Both the position numbers and the translations under genes were made by a program. The notes under the pieces were generated by a model, which saw nothing but the letters and a program-made list of their open reading frames with translations, did not search any database and was not told the origin of the DNA. From assembly GCA_934045075.1 (NCBI GenBank), contig OW203736.1, forward strand, positions 3,392,591 to 3,456,590: a DNA stretch of 64,000 bases, given 5' to 3'. Shown here piece by piece: positions 42,359-54,780 of this stretch; position 1 is the stretch's first letter; every line of letters starts with the position of its first letter. The DNA comes from Yponomeuta sedellus. Its lineage: Eukaryota; Arthropoda; Insecta; Lepidoptera; Yponomeutidae.

Positions 42359-45300
42359 GAGGAAAGGAAGCATATTTGGAATACTTACTGCTGGCAATTC
42401 GGAATAGCAAGGTATCAGAGAAACTAGTAGCGCCATCTCCATTGTATTGATGTTAACTCTTAGCCGACATTGGCAGTTTACGATTAAGTTTTGACAGCGA
42501 GCTGCCATTATTCTAATATGGCGTCCAGACACCGAAAAGTGCAGGCAGCAATTAAGAAAAAATAAGGTATGTAATTGAATCCGGTTTTTTCGCTGTAATC
42601 CTGTGTATTATTTTTTCACTGTTTGGCAGTATTATCAAATAACAATTGAATTGCGCAAATTAGGTGGAAGTTTAATCGTATGCCTGTTCATTAATCCACA
42701 AATTGAGGTTATGTCGAATCACGCCGTGTTGCTAATTTGGAATACTTGGGGTGATGGTAATTTGGAATTCGGTATTCCAATTAATGTTCACCATTACTAT
42801 TCCAAATTAATATATCATACATCATGTCACATAAGTAAGTAAATGACGATTTGTATTTATATTCCTCTTCTGTATATATTGGTGTTGTTTCAGAATATGG
42901 CGTACAAAAAAAGAAAATTATATCAAATGGAAGACATGGAAGCTGCAATAATGGCAGTACGCCAAAAAAATATGGGATACTTGAAAGCATCAAAAACATT
43001 TAACGTTCCGAGGACTACATTGTTCCGCCTGGCTTCTGAAAAAGATTCAACTATTGAAGCCCTGTTATCAAAAAAAATTGGTCGAAAACCAGTTTTTGAT
43101 GAACGATTTGAAAATGAGTTAACAGATTACGCTTTGGAAATGGAAAGCACACTGTATGGCTTAACTCAAACTGACATGCGTCGATTGGCCTATCAGCTTG
43201 CGAAAAAAAACAATTTACCAATCCCTTTCAAAAATGAAATGGCAGGCCGGTATTGGTTTAAAGGATTTTTAAAGAGGAACAAAGATCGACTTTCCATGAG
43301 GCAGCCTACGGGTACCTCGTTTGCTAGGGCTCGTGGATTTAATAAGGAAAGTATGGATAAGTTTTATGACACCTTGGAGAAGATATATGAAGAGAAAAAT
43401 TTCAGTGCAGATAGAATATACAATGTTGATGAAACGGGATTATCTATTGTCCAAAGCAAGATTCCCAAAGTCATTGGCCAGCGTGGCAAGAAACAAATCG
43501 GTGCTATATCATCAGCAGAAAGAGGTTCACTGATAACTATAGTGACTTGTATGAGTCCCGCAGGAATATTTGTGCCTCCCATGATAATTTTTCCACGAAA
43601 AAATATGTCCGAAAACCTGATGAGAGGTGCTCCGCTCGGATCCATTGGGAGAGCGCATCCCTCAGGATGGATACAGACGTATTTGTTCACCCAGTGGTTT
43701 GAGCATTTTGTCAACTTTGTGAGACCAACTGAGGCTTCGCCTGTCCTCTTGTTATTAGATGGGCACTACAGCCACACAAAAACATTGAGTTGGTGGACAT
43801 AGCAAAAAGAGAGCATGTGACAATAATTTCACTGCCACCCCATTGCACTCACAAAATCCAACCCCTGGATAGATCGTTTATGGCGCCGCTCAAAACTCAT
43901 TACAGTGAAGAAATCAGGATGTGGTTGCGCGGAAACAACAAACCGCTGACACAATATGATATTGTAGAATTGTTCGGTAAAGCATACCTAAAATGCCAGA
44001 ATGGATCAATCGCTGCCAACGGCTTCAGTGTTGGTGGCATATATCCACTGAACAGACATGTGTTTTCCGAAGCTGATTATATTGCGGCTCGCAATGAAGC
44101 AAATGAGTCTAGAGGTGATGAAAACGACAAAGCAAGTGATACTGCACTGATGAATGCAGAGTCAGGAGAACCATCTCTTCAAATAGGATCAACCGACCAA
44201 GCCAGTCCTTCAGTTCTCATTAATGATGATCAAACAGACTCGTTGCCTCGAACAGATTCACTCAACCAAGCAAGTCTTCCTGCTTTGATAAATGCAGACC
44301 AAGCGGAATCATATCTTCAAGCAGGATCAACCAACCAAGCCAGTCGTTCTGTTCTTACTAATGATGGTCAATCAAACTCGTTACGTCGAGCAGGTCTACT
44401 CTACCAAGCAAGTCCTCCTTCTCTAACTAAATTAGTTCTCTCATTATTAAATGATTTTCAAGCAGACTCTTCATCTCAAGCAGCACCACCGAACCAAGCT
44501 AGACCACCTCCTTCTCTGATATATGATATTCAGGAAAACTTGTTTCCTCAAGCAGGCCCGTCCAATCAAGCAAGTCCATCTATATCCAACACGCATGTGT
44601 CACCTTATGATATTTTACCACTGCCAGCATCAACAAAACGCGCATCAAACAGAGGTCGTAAACCAGCAAAGTCGGCAATCATAACAAGTTCGCCTTATAA
44701 AAAGATACTTGAGGAGGCTGAAAATAGAAAGTTAGATAAACAGAAAGCAATACACATAAAAATGTTACAAACCCCTAAGGCTGAAAACAGAAAAGATAAA
44801 GGAACGGGCAAAAAGAGCAACAATCTGGAAAAACAAAAGACTAAACAAGAATTTGAAAATAAAAAAGACAAAGGAAAGGGCCAAAAGGGAAAGAACTTGG
44901 AAAGACAAAAGATTGAACAAGAATTTGAAAACAGAAAAGATAAAGGAAAAGGCAAAAAAAGCAAGAACATAGATAAAAGAAAACATGAAACCGTTGAAAA
45001 CAGTACAAATAAAGGAAAAGAAAACAAAAAAGCGAAAGAAATTAAGAAGATAAAGGTAGATGATTTGAAAAAAGTAAAAGGCAAAAAGACCAGGAAACGG
45101 CCACTGGCTGAAAGAAGTAATGATGATTCTGATAGCCTATCTTCGATCTCATATAATAGTCGCAACTCGGATACGTCTGGAGAAATCGAAGATTCTTTGA
45201 GTATAAAACCTATGTGTAGTAGTGATGCCGAGTGTTTTTTCTGCAATGGGAAATATAGCGAGGACAAAAGAGGAGAAACATGGGTGCAGTGTTTCATGTG

Positions 45301-45979
45301 TGACCTTTGGGTTCACTGTGAGTGTGCTGGCTACGATGCCGGCTCATACATTTGTGATTATTGCAAATAAGTAATTAAAAAAAAGTACCCTAATTCTCAT
45401 GTGAACTGATTAAACTGTGTTTAGAATTATATTAAGAGAAGTTAAATATAAAAGATTTGGTTTTGTTGAATATTTCGGACTCTTCATTACCCATATCGTA
45501 TCGTATAAATATAATTTCGTTTTAGTGAAGACAAATTGGAATATTCCGAATTTACGAATGATGAAGGAAAATGGGAATACCTAGTTAGTATAGTGCAGGT
45601 TATTTGGAATACCCAACATTAAACAAGCACTGATTTGAGTTCGTATGTTTACATTATAAGATTTAGTTTTTAATAACTTATATTTTCTTCTAAGATAGTT
45701 TAGTTTCATGCCTCACATTTTTTAGCTAAGCATGGTGAATGAAATTTGGAATACCCCTATACCAAAATATCTGCACCACATATCTAGACAAGGATTCAGT
45801 CATTTTGTGTTATGCTTCAAATTTTACGTACTGATGATGTTCAATTGTGTATGATATTTTCAAGACTGATAAACAGCTAGTTTTACTACCATTTTAACCT
45901 TCTATCATGATTTTAGCCGTCATACAAAACTTAGTAGAGCCCAAAAAAAAGTGGTATTCCAAATATGCTTCATTTCCTC
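42359..45979 (+). mobile_element. Inner Tigger-like element with TA TSD
   Basis: The ends GAGGAAAGGAAGCATATTTG and, inverted, GAGGAAATGAAGCATATTTG form TIRs of about 26 bp with one mismatch. TA flanks both sides (42357-42358, 45980-45981). MULE copy 1 has the empty target CATTTTATAATAGATATTG, so the borders are exact. Short words TTTGGAATAC recur inside (about 42733, 45605, 45743), probably extra binding sites. Confidence 0.93.
42897..45370 (+). CDS. Tigger-like transposase with C-terminal PHD finger (one frameshift)
   Basis: The ATG follows a TGTTTCAG acceptor. Helix-turn-helix '[16 protein letters not shown]' (residues 31-46), DDE_1 core 'YNVDETG' (D178) and 'LLLDGHYSH' (D288), then a slip in the A-run at about 43783 and, in the next frame, '[11 protein letters not shown]' (third Asp). 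A middle region repeats 'NQAS.. LI..DQ..S' units about six times; a Lys/Glu-rich region repeats '[11 protein letters not shown]'; the end is a PHD-type zinc finger, '[11 protein letters not shown]', '[17 protein letters not shown]' and 'YICDYCK'. The PHD finger could read histone tails, which is inference. One indel separates it from an open gene. Confidence 0.85.
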
Positions 45980-46034
45980 TAATAGATATTGTATTTAAAT
46001 TCCATATTGCAGTCATACAGATTTTCACTAAAAA

Positions 46035-47475
46035 ATGGCTATAAATTTGCATTTCGTACACAGAAAGGGTGGGAAAGTTTTGATTTATGAAGGGTACCAA
46101 TATACTAAACATAAACATTATAACAATAATGAAGAAAGATGGGTTTGCTGCAACAAAAAGAAGTACAAATGCTCAGGAGCTGTAACTATAAACGTAAGTA
46201 GCTTTTTGTCTTATCCGATAAAATTTTCCAGTTTGCCAGTAAATTCCACTCATTAATAAATTATTTTTAGGATAGCCAAGTTTTAAAATCAACGGAACAC
46301 AAGACGGGTATCCAAGAATGCTTGCCAAACGAAGCACGAAATGATGTTGCGTTGAAATTAGAGGAAATTAAACATAAAGCCGCCTCTAGTACTGACATAC
46401 CTGTAAAAAAAAATTATGATGATCTGATGACACCATTGTATGATCAGGGTATCAATATATTAACGAAAATACCCTCATACAACAGTTCCAAAACTGCAAT
46501 TTATACGAAGCGTAAAACTGAACTAGGTGTCAGCAAGTTGATTTATAACAATATAGCTGAAGTACAGATACCTAAAAAATATCAACCATTAATATTAGGT
46601 GACTACAAAACCGAAAATAGGAGAATCATAATATTTTGCTCAAAAGACGGAAAACGGCTTTTGCCCGTACTCAAAGAGATTTTTGTCGACGCTACTTTTA
46701 AAAGCGTCCCTCGCCCCTTTATCCAACTACTGACATTACACGGTGACCTAGGGAGCACCCCAGAAACAACGAATATTGTACCTCTTGTACATGTTCTGAT
46801 GAGCGATAAGACTGAGGAATCCTATTTCATTGTATACGACATCATAAAGGCAAATATCCCCGAATGGCAGCCTGATAAATGTCATGCCGACTTCGAAATG
46901 GGTTTAACTAATCCGTTAAAAGTTTTTTTTCCAAATATTATTTTGGCAAGATGTCACTATCATTTCATTGTTTGTGGAGGAAGGCGAAGACTTTAAAGCT
47001 TAAATCTAAACTACATCGACGGATCGTTGGTTTGTGTGCAGTTCTTCCATTAGTACCACGTGATAAAGTCTCAGAGGGATACCAATACATTAAAGACCAG
47101 TGTGAAGTATTAAATGAAATGAAATTAAAGTCATTTCTTTCATATATGCAGAAGACGTGGTTAAAAAATGAGCAACTTATATCGGAATGGTGCATTTATG
47201 ATCAACGCCACAGAACTAACAATTTTGCCGAGGGGTGGCATTCAAAACTTAATCGGCAAATAAATAAAAATTATGTAACGATGGCGAAGCTTTTGTCGGT
47301 GTTAGAAAATGACATGTCGATGAATAAAATAACAATAATAAACTTTGAAAATGGCAATCACTCCAGTAAACGAAGGAAAACTCAAACCGAAAGAGATAAT
47401 TTTATTTTGAATGCACAAATGCAGTTGATTCATGAAGAAATCTGTGTTGGCCATTACATGGAACAACTACGATGA
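46035..47475 (+). pseudogene. FLYWCH/MULE transposase, copy 2 (one frameshift)
   Basis: Exon 1 (46035-46193) encodes the FLYWCH-type finger; intron GTAAGT...TTTTTAG; exon 2 from 46271. DDE acids: 'FVDATFKSV' (about 46683), 'HADFEMG' (about 46888) and 'NFAEGWHSKLN' (about 47220), with 'CHYHF' between. The frame shifts within the bases after CHYHF at about 46970; copy 1 has the same lesion, so both descend from an already defective or spliced source. About 165 bp separate the stop from the right TIR. Confidence 0.88.
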
Positions 47476-48512
47476 TTGACTACCTACCTTTAGATAATTG
47501 GCTAACTTTGTTTTATTTTTACGTCGAGAGAGAAAGAGAAGTTTTAAGTTATTTTTTTGTTTGGAGAAGTTAAAGATTTGCTTTCACACTTGTTCTTTGA
47601 TTTTAAGTTATTTTTACTCTGTATGTTTAACTGAGGTTCTTCGCAAGTGCCTCACGTACCTACCTATTCCTTGGTAAAGAGAGCTGAACCAGTTTTCATA
47701 ACTACCAGGAAAACATAAGCCGACAAGAGGTATTTTTTAATGAATAGGAATCCAAAAATAATTAGTAGGATCAAATGTATGGGTAAGAGATAAAGACTAT
47801 CTTAGTCTGGTGGGTGGAGGCGTCAGGATGGGGGATTCACGAGTACTTAAAATATTATTAAAAAGCAAGGTCTGATGTCTCCCCTACGTGAGGGAGACAC
47901 GAGGACTAAGAAAATCCTGATGGCTCCCCAAGGGGAGATACCAGGGGAGACACGAGTCCGGAATGGGCATTTTTCGTCGACGGATGGTTCTTTGTTGCGA
48001 ACGTGATTAAAGAAGTTTTTGTGAGCGAAGTAATTTTCTGCCCTTTTAGTGGAAATCCGGACTTTCCAACGTCCCCGGACATTTCCCGGACTGTCAATGT
48101 TTAGTTAGTTTAATCCACTAATTATCATTTCTAGATTTATAAAAATGGTCTGAGCATGCATAAAACTCGGTGGTTTTGAGGTTATGTATTTATTACGATC
48201 TTCCCCCTGACGGAATACACGGTTTAAGATCGGAATAGTAAATCTATCGAACTTACCCCACACCGGTGTCAATAGTAAATGTCAGAGGTTCTTAAACTTT
48301 ACTCGATTACCAAAAAAATATATTATTTAATAACAAACATATCAATAATTGCGCTCATGGACAGCTGTAAAAAAATTGTAAGACACAGATTACGGATTTT
48401 TACTCTCCCCTTGTGAATATAACTATTTCTAATATTTGTTTTTAGCACCACCTGTGTTCAGAGCTGCGAGAACTTTCACGTTTGGAAATCAGATCGATTA
48501 TATCTTGTGATA

Positions 48513-51255
48513 ATGCCACGAACATATGTGAGGAAATCACTTCGTGCCACATGCTACACGCCTAGTAGTTTGTTGGCAGCAGTTGAGGAAATAGAAAGTA
48601 ATCAACTTACAATTTATGCAGCAGCAAAGAAATATTACATACCGATATCTACACTTCATGACCGTGTGAAGAAAAAAACTGGCTTAAAAAGCAAGACTTT
48701 GGGTAAGCCTACAGTTATCCCATTTGAAGACTAGCAAAAGCTGGCAAGTGCTTTAAGAGTCTTAGAAAAATGGGGCTTTGGTCTTTCTAGAGACGAAGTT
48801 CTCGATATAGTTGCAGAATATGTGAGACTAGGCAAGATATAAACGCCATTCAAAGATCACAGACCAGGTCCAGACTGGTTTATTGGCTTCCGACAGCGCC
48901 ACAGACTTTCAATAAAGAAACCACAGTCGGTTGAGTACGTACGAAAAAAAACACTGATCCTTTTTTGATCAACGAATACTTTGATTTGTTAGATCAAACT
49001 TTGACGACATTAGATTTGCGTTACAGCCCCAGCAGAATTTGGAATTTGGACGAAACTTCTGTTTCATTAGACCCATCTAAGACCAAAGTTGTGGGTGGTA
49101 TTGGACTGCCTTGCTCAAGAACCACTTATGGTTCTGGTAAAGAAAATATCACCGTGTTAGCATCTGTTAATGCTGCTGGTAAAAAGCTGCCACCGTTGGT
49201 AGTGTTCAAGGGCAAATACGTATGGGATCAATGGATGGCTGAAGATAAAGATGAGTATGACTTTGAGTTATCATACGCTGGGAGTAAAAAAGGATGGATG
49301 GAAAGCCAAATCTTTTATAACTATCTAAAAGACATTTTTATACCGAGCTTGGGTGAAGAAAGACCCGTGTTACTGATCTATGATGGACATAGTACACATG
49401 TGGAGTGAAAGTTGTAGAATTGGCTATTAGCAACAATGTGACAATATTAAAGTTGCCTCCTCACACATCACATCTTCTACAGCCTCTAGACCTTGCTGTT
49501 TTTAAGTCTTTTAAAGTTTCATGGGACGCCAAGTTGTGTGTGAGGCAGCGAACACATAATGGCCTTAAAATGCAGAAAAAAGAGTTTGCACAAATGTTAG
49601 CAGATGTTTGGCACAATACAAAGGAAGAAGTTATTCAAAATGGCTTCAGAAAAGGGGGTATTTATCCCTATGATCGAAACGTTATATCTGTAGACAAGTA
49701 TGATCCTACGGTCTATGCAAGATGGCTTAAGCATAATTCATCACCAAAAACACTTATAGCACTGTGCACTGAGGCTGTCAATAAACTTTTGGAAAAAGAG
49801 TTTTCAACGCAAAAACAAAAAATGCCAGAAAAAGAAACTGAAAGTGAACATAATTAGGAGACAAATACTGATTTGAGAAATGAAAGCATATTATTCGGAA
49901 TCCAAGAGACTGAACATAGAGACTCTTCAGAGAAAGTTGACCCACAAGAAAGACCACATCAAAAAATAAATATTTTGTCAAATGTTGTCATTACACCAGC
50001 ACAAAGCGTTAGTTTTGAAGAACTTTTATTGAAGAAAATGCAACAAAACAAGCGAGATAACACTAATATGAAAAAGAAACGCTTAACTACGGGTGCTGAA
50101 GTGATTACAAAAGCGACGGCCAATAAAACTTTACTGGAAAAGAAATGTAAAGCTACAGCTACGAAACAAAAAACGATTGCCAAAATTGGCACTAAAACTG
50201 CTACTAAGAATGTTGATTTCAACACGCTGGTGAATGGTGTGGACAATTCCTTGCCAGTCAATACAAATCTTGTAGTTGACGCAGTACCAGGTCCATCAGG
50301 AATATTCAACAAAAAATATAAAGCAAAAAAAGGCGAAGAATTGCAACAAACTAAATTGCAAAAGCAAAACATTCTTACTGAGAAGAAAGCTAATGTTTTC
50401 TCGACTCCTAAAGGCAAAGGGATTGGAAAAAAGACTTGTGCTAGTAAAGAAAATATACAACACAGTGATGTGTTTAACCATACATATCCTGATGTTAATG
50501 TCTATGGAAAACGCAGACCAAAGATTAGACGTTTAAATTCAAAAGATACTAATTCCACAACCAGTGTTTCGGGTTCATTAAGTGAGCACAGTGATTCGGA
50601 TTTACTAGATTATCCTGCAGATATAGATATAGATTCAGAAGATGAAGTTAATACAGTTAACATTGTGCAGCAGCTCCCTGAGAGTATGGAAAAACGTGAA
50701 AAAGCCATACAAGTAAAAAAAGAGCTAACTGGAAAAAAGGATGTAATAAAACAACAAGAGCATAAACAACAACAGGACAACAATAAAACGATGGGAGAAA
50801 GAAAAAGGAAAAAAACTGAAAAAGGTAATACCAGTGAAGAAGTAAGCGGAGATATCGCAAAGGGAAATACATTTAGTGAGAAGAATATTAAAAAAAAAGA
50901 GACAAATACAGAATTAAGATACGACAAGACTGATTTTGATGAAAAGACTGAACAAGATCTTGTAGGGTATTGTGTTGGTGAAGCAGTACTTGTGAGATAT
51001 TATAAGAGAAAGGCTTGGAAGTACTATGTGGGATTAATTGAAAAGATTATTAAAAAAGAAAACGAAACCTGTTACACTGTAAGATATTTAAAATATCTTA
51101 AAAAACCAAAAGCAAAGTTTGTTTTGACGCGACAAATTGACCGTGATGAGATCACAGACATGTTGATTCAGAAAAAAGTTGATTTATTGAGAAACCCAAC
51201 AAATAGCAAAGAGTTTTACCTGCAAGATGAGACTGACATTTTGATATATTTTTAA
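48513..51255 (+). pseudogene. Outer Tigger-like transposase, broken
   Basis: ATG at 48513: 'MPRTYVRKSLRATCY', helix-turn-helix 'AAKKYYIPISTLHDRV', stop at 48732-48734, continuing in phase as 'WGFGLSRDEVLDIV'. The core is 'IWNLDETSVSLDP', 'LLIYDGHSTHVE' and 'HLLQPLDLAVFKSF'; further stops lie at about 48839, 49408 and 49857. The Lys-rich C-terminal part (49873-51255) ends in 'GEAVLVRYYKRKAWKYYVG' and 'QIDRDEI', a module shared with the Tigger at 8967-11338. At least four lesions; inactive. Confidence 0.85.
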
Positions 51256-51364
51256 AGAAGTGTGAATTGTTGTCGTTTTTTATACTTGAGTAGTCAAAAA
51301 ATTTTGTTCTCGAGTGAGACTCGAGTTTTTTTTCTAAAATTACATTTATTTAAATTAACAGGTT

Positions 51365-51560
51365 ACACTGAAGGATATTTAAGATATGTTAAAAGACCAA
51401 AGGTAAAGTCTGTTTTGACGCGACAAATAGACCGTGATGAGATCTCATTAAATCAACTTTTTGCTGTTATATTAACATAATACAGCAAAAAGTTGATTCA
51501 ATGAGAAACCCAAAACAAGGAGAGTTTTACCTGCAAGATGAGACTGACATTTTGATATAA
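51365..51560 (+). repeat. Tandem duplicate of the transposase 3' end
   Basis: 'TTTTGACGCGACAAAT.GACC' and 'TACCTGCAAGATGAGACTGA' each occur at about 51121/51412 and 51219/51528: a duplicate of about 300 bp of the last exon and 3' UTR. Inside the copy lies a 23-bp-arm inverted repeat (51444-51466 and 51483-51505) absent from the parent segment. Confidence 0.8.
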
Positions 51561-52392
51561 GTATTTTTAAAGAAGTGTGAATTCTTGTCGTATTTTATAT
51601 TTTAGTTTAAAAAAAATAAAGTTCTCGAGAGAGACTAGAGTTTTTTTTTCTAAAATTACATATTTTTAAATACTTAACCATGTAAACAGGTATTTCTTCC
51701 GTTTAACTCGTTTCTACAAATTTTATTTAGGTATGCGACTGAAGACTTTTCTAAAATTTAGTTTAATTGAGTAGAAAATTACTGTGTACGGATATGTCAT
51801 CAATTTGATTTGCCCAAAGTAACATTTGTATCGTGATTCTATAATAAATGACTTTATGACTGTGTATTCCTTTTTTTATTTGTTTAACACAATAAATAAC
51901 ACATCACCATATTAGTAAGACATTTTTTTCATACCCAAGGTTTGGGAGCCATTCTGTTTCTTTTCTTATCGTGGGGTAAGACCGAATTAAAAAAAAATAC
52001 AAAAAAAGCAGTTGTTCATTATTCAACAGGCTTTGACTTTTTCAAGTTTCTATCTTTAAAACATTTAAGGGGTAAGATAGGAATGCCATTAATGTTGAAC
52101 TATAAAGCTAGAGGGAACAAGGACTATTTTAGAAACTATTCCGGACTTACCCCGGTACCTTCCGCACTTACCCCTTCTTTAAAAAAAAAACTACATTTTT
52201 TATATTCGTTTGACAGCAACTATGTAGGGATTTAGACAGACTTAAGCGTATACAATACCTAAAGTGTTCATGTATAAACTAAAATACTAAGATACATTTT
52301 GAGATTGTTAAGTATAAACCATATTAAAAAATCATATAAAAAAATTCTTCCAACTATTCAAAAATGCTTCCGGTCTTACCCCAAGTTACCTT

Positions 52393-52700
52393 ACTGAAGT
52401 TTTTTTTATTTTACAATAAACCCAATAGGAATATTACCTTTATTAATATGGGGCACAATGGTGCCCCACGTGTGTAATCACGTTCCAAATTACTGCGCGT
52501 GTAACGGAGTGTTAAGGGACATTGTTTAAAAAAACCCCAAATGGTAGTGCAGGGAATACAGACAATGTTACGACACCTAAGACGACTCCATTACCTGCTA
52601 CTAGACCAGGAAGAAAGAAGACTACAGAGCAAGATCAGTTAACAGGCCTGTTAATCCAGTGCGGCCCTCAATTTTACCCAACCGGTATCCTATAACAAGC
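52393..52700 (+). repeat. Right half of the split piggyBac/DUF7869-like repeat
   Basis: It continues 41430-41601 and is nearly identical to 38072-38385, including GGGGCACAATGGTGCCCC and the 'TRPGRKKTTEQDQL' frame. It diverges after CCGGTATCC at about 52690. Confidence 0.85.
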
Positions 52701-54254
52701 ACTGGAGTGGTAAGCAATATCAGGATCACTACCATAATTTTTAATAACTTCTTTCTTCATGAGTATTCACGTTGCTAACACGATTTTGGGGTTATTGATG
52801 AGGTAATGTAACCTGGACACAAAACAGGCTAAAAAAATGTAGTAACTTGAAAGAACACGATCTAATATCGCAGCGCAGCCAATTCGGTGTACGCCTTGTA
52901 TTTCAGCTGAGCGTTCCCCTTCTAAGATGCACTCGGGTGACTGGACATATTCAATGAGATCCAGCTTGCTCTATTTTCTTGTCCACAAGCACTGTTTGCA
53001 CTATGGACAGCGTGCGTGTTCTAGCGTAACGAATCCATCGAACAGAATATTATAACCACTAATCCATTGACGATCTGTCTGCAATACTGCGTCGTGGTAG
53101 TATCACAAAGAAAAACAAATGGAAACAAAAGCAAACCAAAACCACTTCAATCGAGGGAATTATTTTTTTTTTTTTAAAAAGATTTTGGTGAGAATTCAAG
53201 AATTCATTGTAATGTTGCCATAATCAGCTGGCGAATGTCGCTAATAGGCGTGATCGTTGCAAAGACGAACCGTTTTATAAGACCGTTTTGTGTTCCGCGA
53301 CGATAGGACTGTTTTACGTTTCATTCTAAAGCAGTGCCAGCGACTCTAAAGCAGTGCCAGCGTTTGTTCGTCGCGAGACCAGTCCTTAGATTGTTTGACG
53401 CGGATATGTCCTTTAGTGCTATATTAATAGAGCCTAGAACGTAATGAGATCATTGCGACGTCGTCGTCGGCTCCTTTCTCGTTCCGTTCGTTTTGGTCTG
53501 TGATACAATAAAGTAATCTTTATGTCTATGAGAATACAGTCGAATAACGTGTAAAACAACTTATTTTTTCCGATGTTTCGTGATTTCGTCTCGTTCGCAC
53601 TCGTTTGACCGTCCTCTGCGCCTTGCTCGTTCGCATACAATTAAACCAGTTGCGAACGAGGACCGTTTCGAGGACCTGTTTTCGTTCCAGAAAAAACGGT
53701 TGCGTTTCGTCGTCGAAAAATCGGACAACGACCCACTCCTAGTCGCTAAAATATGGAAAGAGCTCTACGCTTTGCTAACCAAAAAAGTATGTAACCACTA
53801 ACGAGCGACAATAATAGAATAAAATTATTTTAGAATTGTTTATAATACGTTTTTTTGTTTTCAAAAGAGAACATGGTAAATCTTAACAACGGTGACTAGC
53901 CATTTTAGAACCTAGTCAAGAACTTAGAATCAACAACAAACGATTTTCGCAGAACCGGTCATTTTTGACGTTTATGTCTGCTATAAATCTCAACCTGCTG
54001 ACCTAGTCTTACCTACTAGGTCAGGAGGTTCTAAAAAGTTATATATTTTTTTTACATTTATGGAGTTCGCTTTTTCCAAAGACTGGTTATAAATAAAAGA
54101 AGACGATTTTTTTCCATTGGTGACGCTAGTTAGCACCACCTAGCCCCTTCATAAAGTAAGTTTTTTAATTTAAGTTTTATAGAAATAAATTTATAGAAAT
54201 AAACCAAACTTATGCACTTTAAATAAAAAACAAATGCACCTCCTGTAAATGGTA
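52701..54254. other. Spacer without a recognised gene
   Basis: 'CTAAAGCAGTGCCAGCG' is directly repeated at 53327 and 53344. A 73-codon frame at 53580-53801 ('DRPLRLARSHTIKPVANED') has CG-rich codons unlike the surroundings but no recognisable domain; I do not call it a gene. A hairpin GACCTAGTC..GACT-like 'CCTAGT..ACTAGG' lies near 54000-54023. Confidence 0.4.
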
Positions 54255-54780
54255 TATATCAATGTAGCTATCCAGAAAGAACAAGTCACCAAGTTTTTAG
54301 GTTTGACGATCGATGAAAACATAAACTGGAAATACCAAGCCGAGGTACCGTGCAATAATAAGCTTAATAGATCTACGCCTTATACAAGTTATCAAAAATC
54401 GTAATCATATTTCTATGGATATGTAATGTCAACATTACGGTTTGGTGTTATATTTTGGGGTAATTGCACTGAAGTAACTACAATATTTAAAGCCCAGAGA
54501 ATATGTCTGAGATCCATGTGTCAGTTAAAATCTACTGAAAGCTTTAAGCTATATTTTAAGACACTGAAGATACTTACACTTACCTGTCTATATGTATATA
54601 TAGACAGGTAAGTGTATACCTGTCTATATATACCTGTCTATATATGTATATATAGACAGGTAAGTCTATATATACATATAGACGAGGTTGCTGTCTTTGT
54701 CAAGACAAACGAATCGCTATTTCCAAACGCACACAAAAATAGCTATAGAACAATACAGGCTCCATACAAACTCAAAATTT
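54255..54780 (+). pseudogene. LINE reverse-transcriptase fragment
   Basis: 'EQVTKFLGLTIDENINWKYQ', 'STLRFGVIFWGNCTEVTTIF', 'KAQRICLRSMCQLKSTESF', and after the palindromic insert 'DEVAVFVKTNESLFPN' match the thumb/C-terminal part of Jockey/CR1-like non-LTR reverse transcriptases. Stops and frame changes are present. The YADD active-site region is missing. Confidence 0.65.
54574..54690. repeat. Cluster of CTTACCTGTCTATAT palindromes
   Basis: Hairpin 1 has arms 54577-54593 and 54598-54614 (17 bp, loop GTAT). Hairpin 2 has arms 54631-54644 and 54649-54662 (14 bp). Further TATATA/GACAGGTAAG words continue to about 54690. The cluster sits between 'TLKILTLTCLY' and 'DEVAVFVKTN' of the reverse-transcriptase remnant. 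Confidence 0.8.

Larger units (their letters stand above)
41731..47965 (+). mobile_element. FLYWCH-type MULE, copy 2, with 326-bp TIRs
   Basis: Left TIR 41731-42056 and right TIR 47640-47965 are inverted and nearly identical, starting CATTCCGGACTCGTGTCTCC. GGCATTTT lies directly outside both ends (41723-41730, 47966-47973): a perfect 8-bp target duplication, in the 8-11 bp range of MULEs. It sits in the 5' part of the outer Tigger-like element and is itself interrupted at 42359-45979. Confidence 0.93.
41603..52391 (+). mobile_element. Outer Tigger-like element containing two nested transposons
   Basis: The left end is AGGTGACTTGGAGTAAG (41603) and the right end, inverted, AGGTAACTTGGGGTAAG (52391); TA lies outside on both sides (41601-41602, 52392-52393). 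The intact target ATTAGATACA-TA-CTGAAG exists at 38063-38080, proving the borders. Without the MULE insertion the element is about 4.5 kb. The word GGGGTAAG or its complement recurs subterminally (about 48263, 52069, 52146, 52165). Confidence 0.9.

Noticed and set aside
53580..53801. A 73-codon frame with CG-rich codons
   Set aside because: No recognisable domain, no splice context and no repeat support; kept only as a remark.
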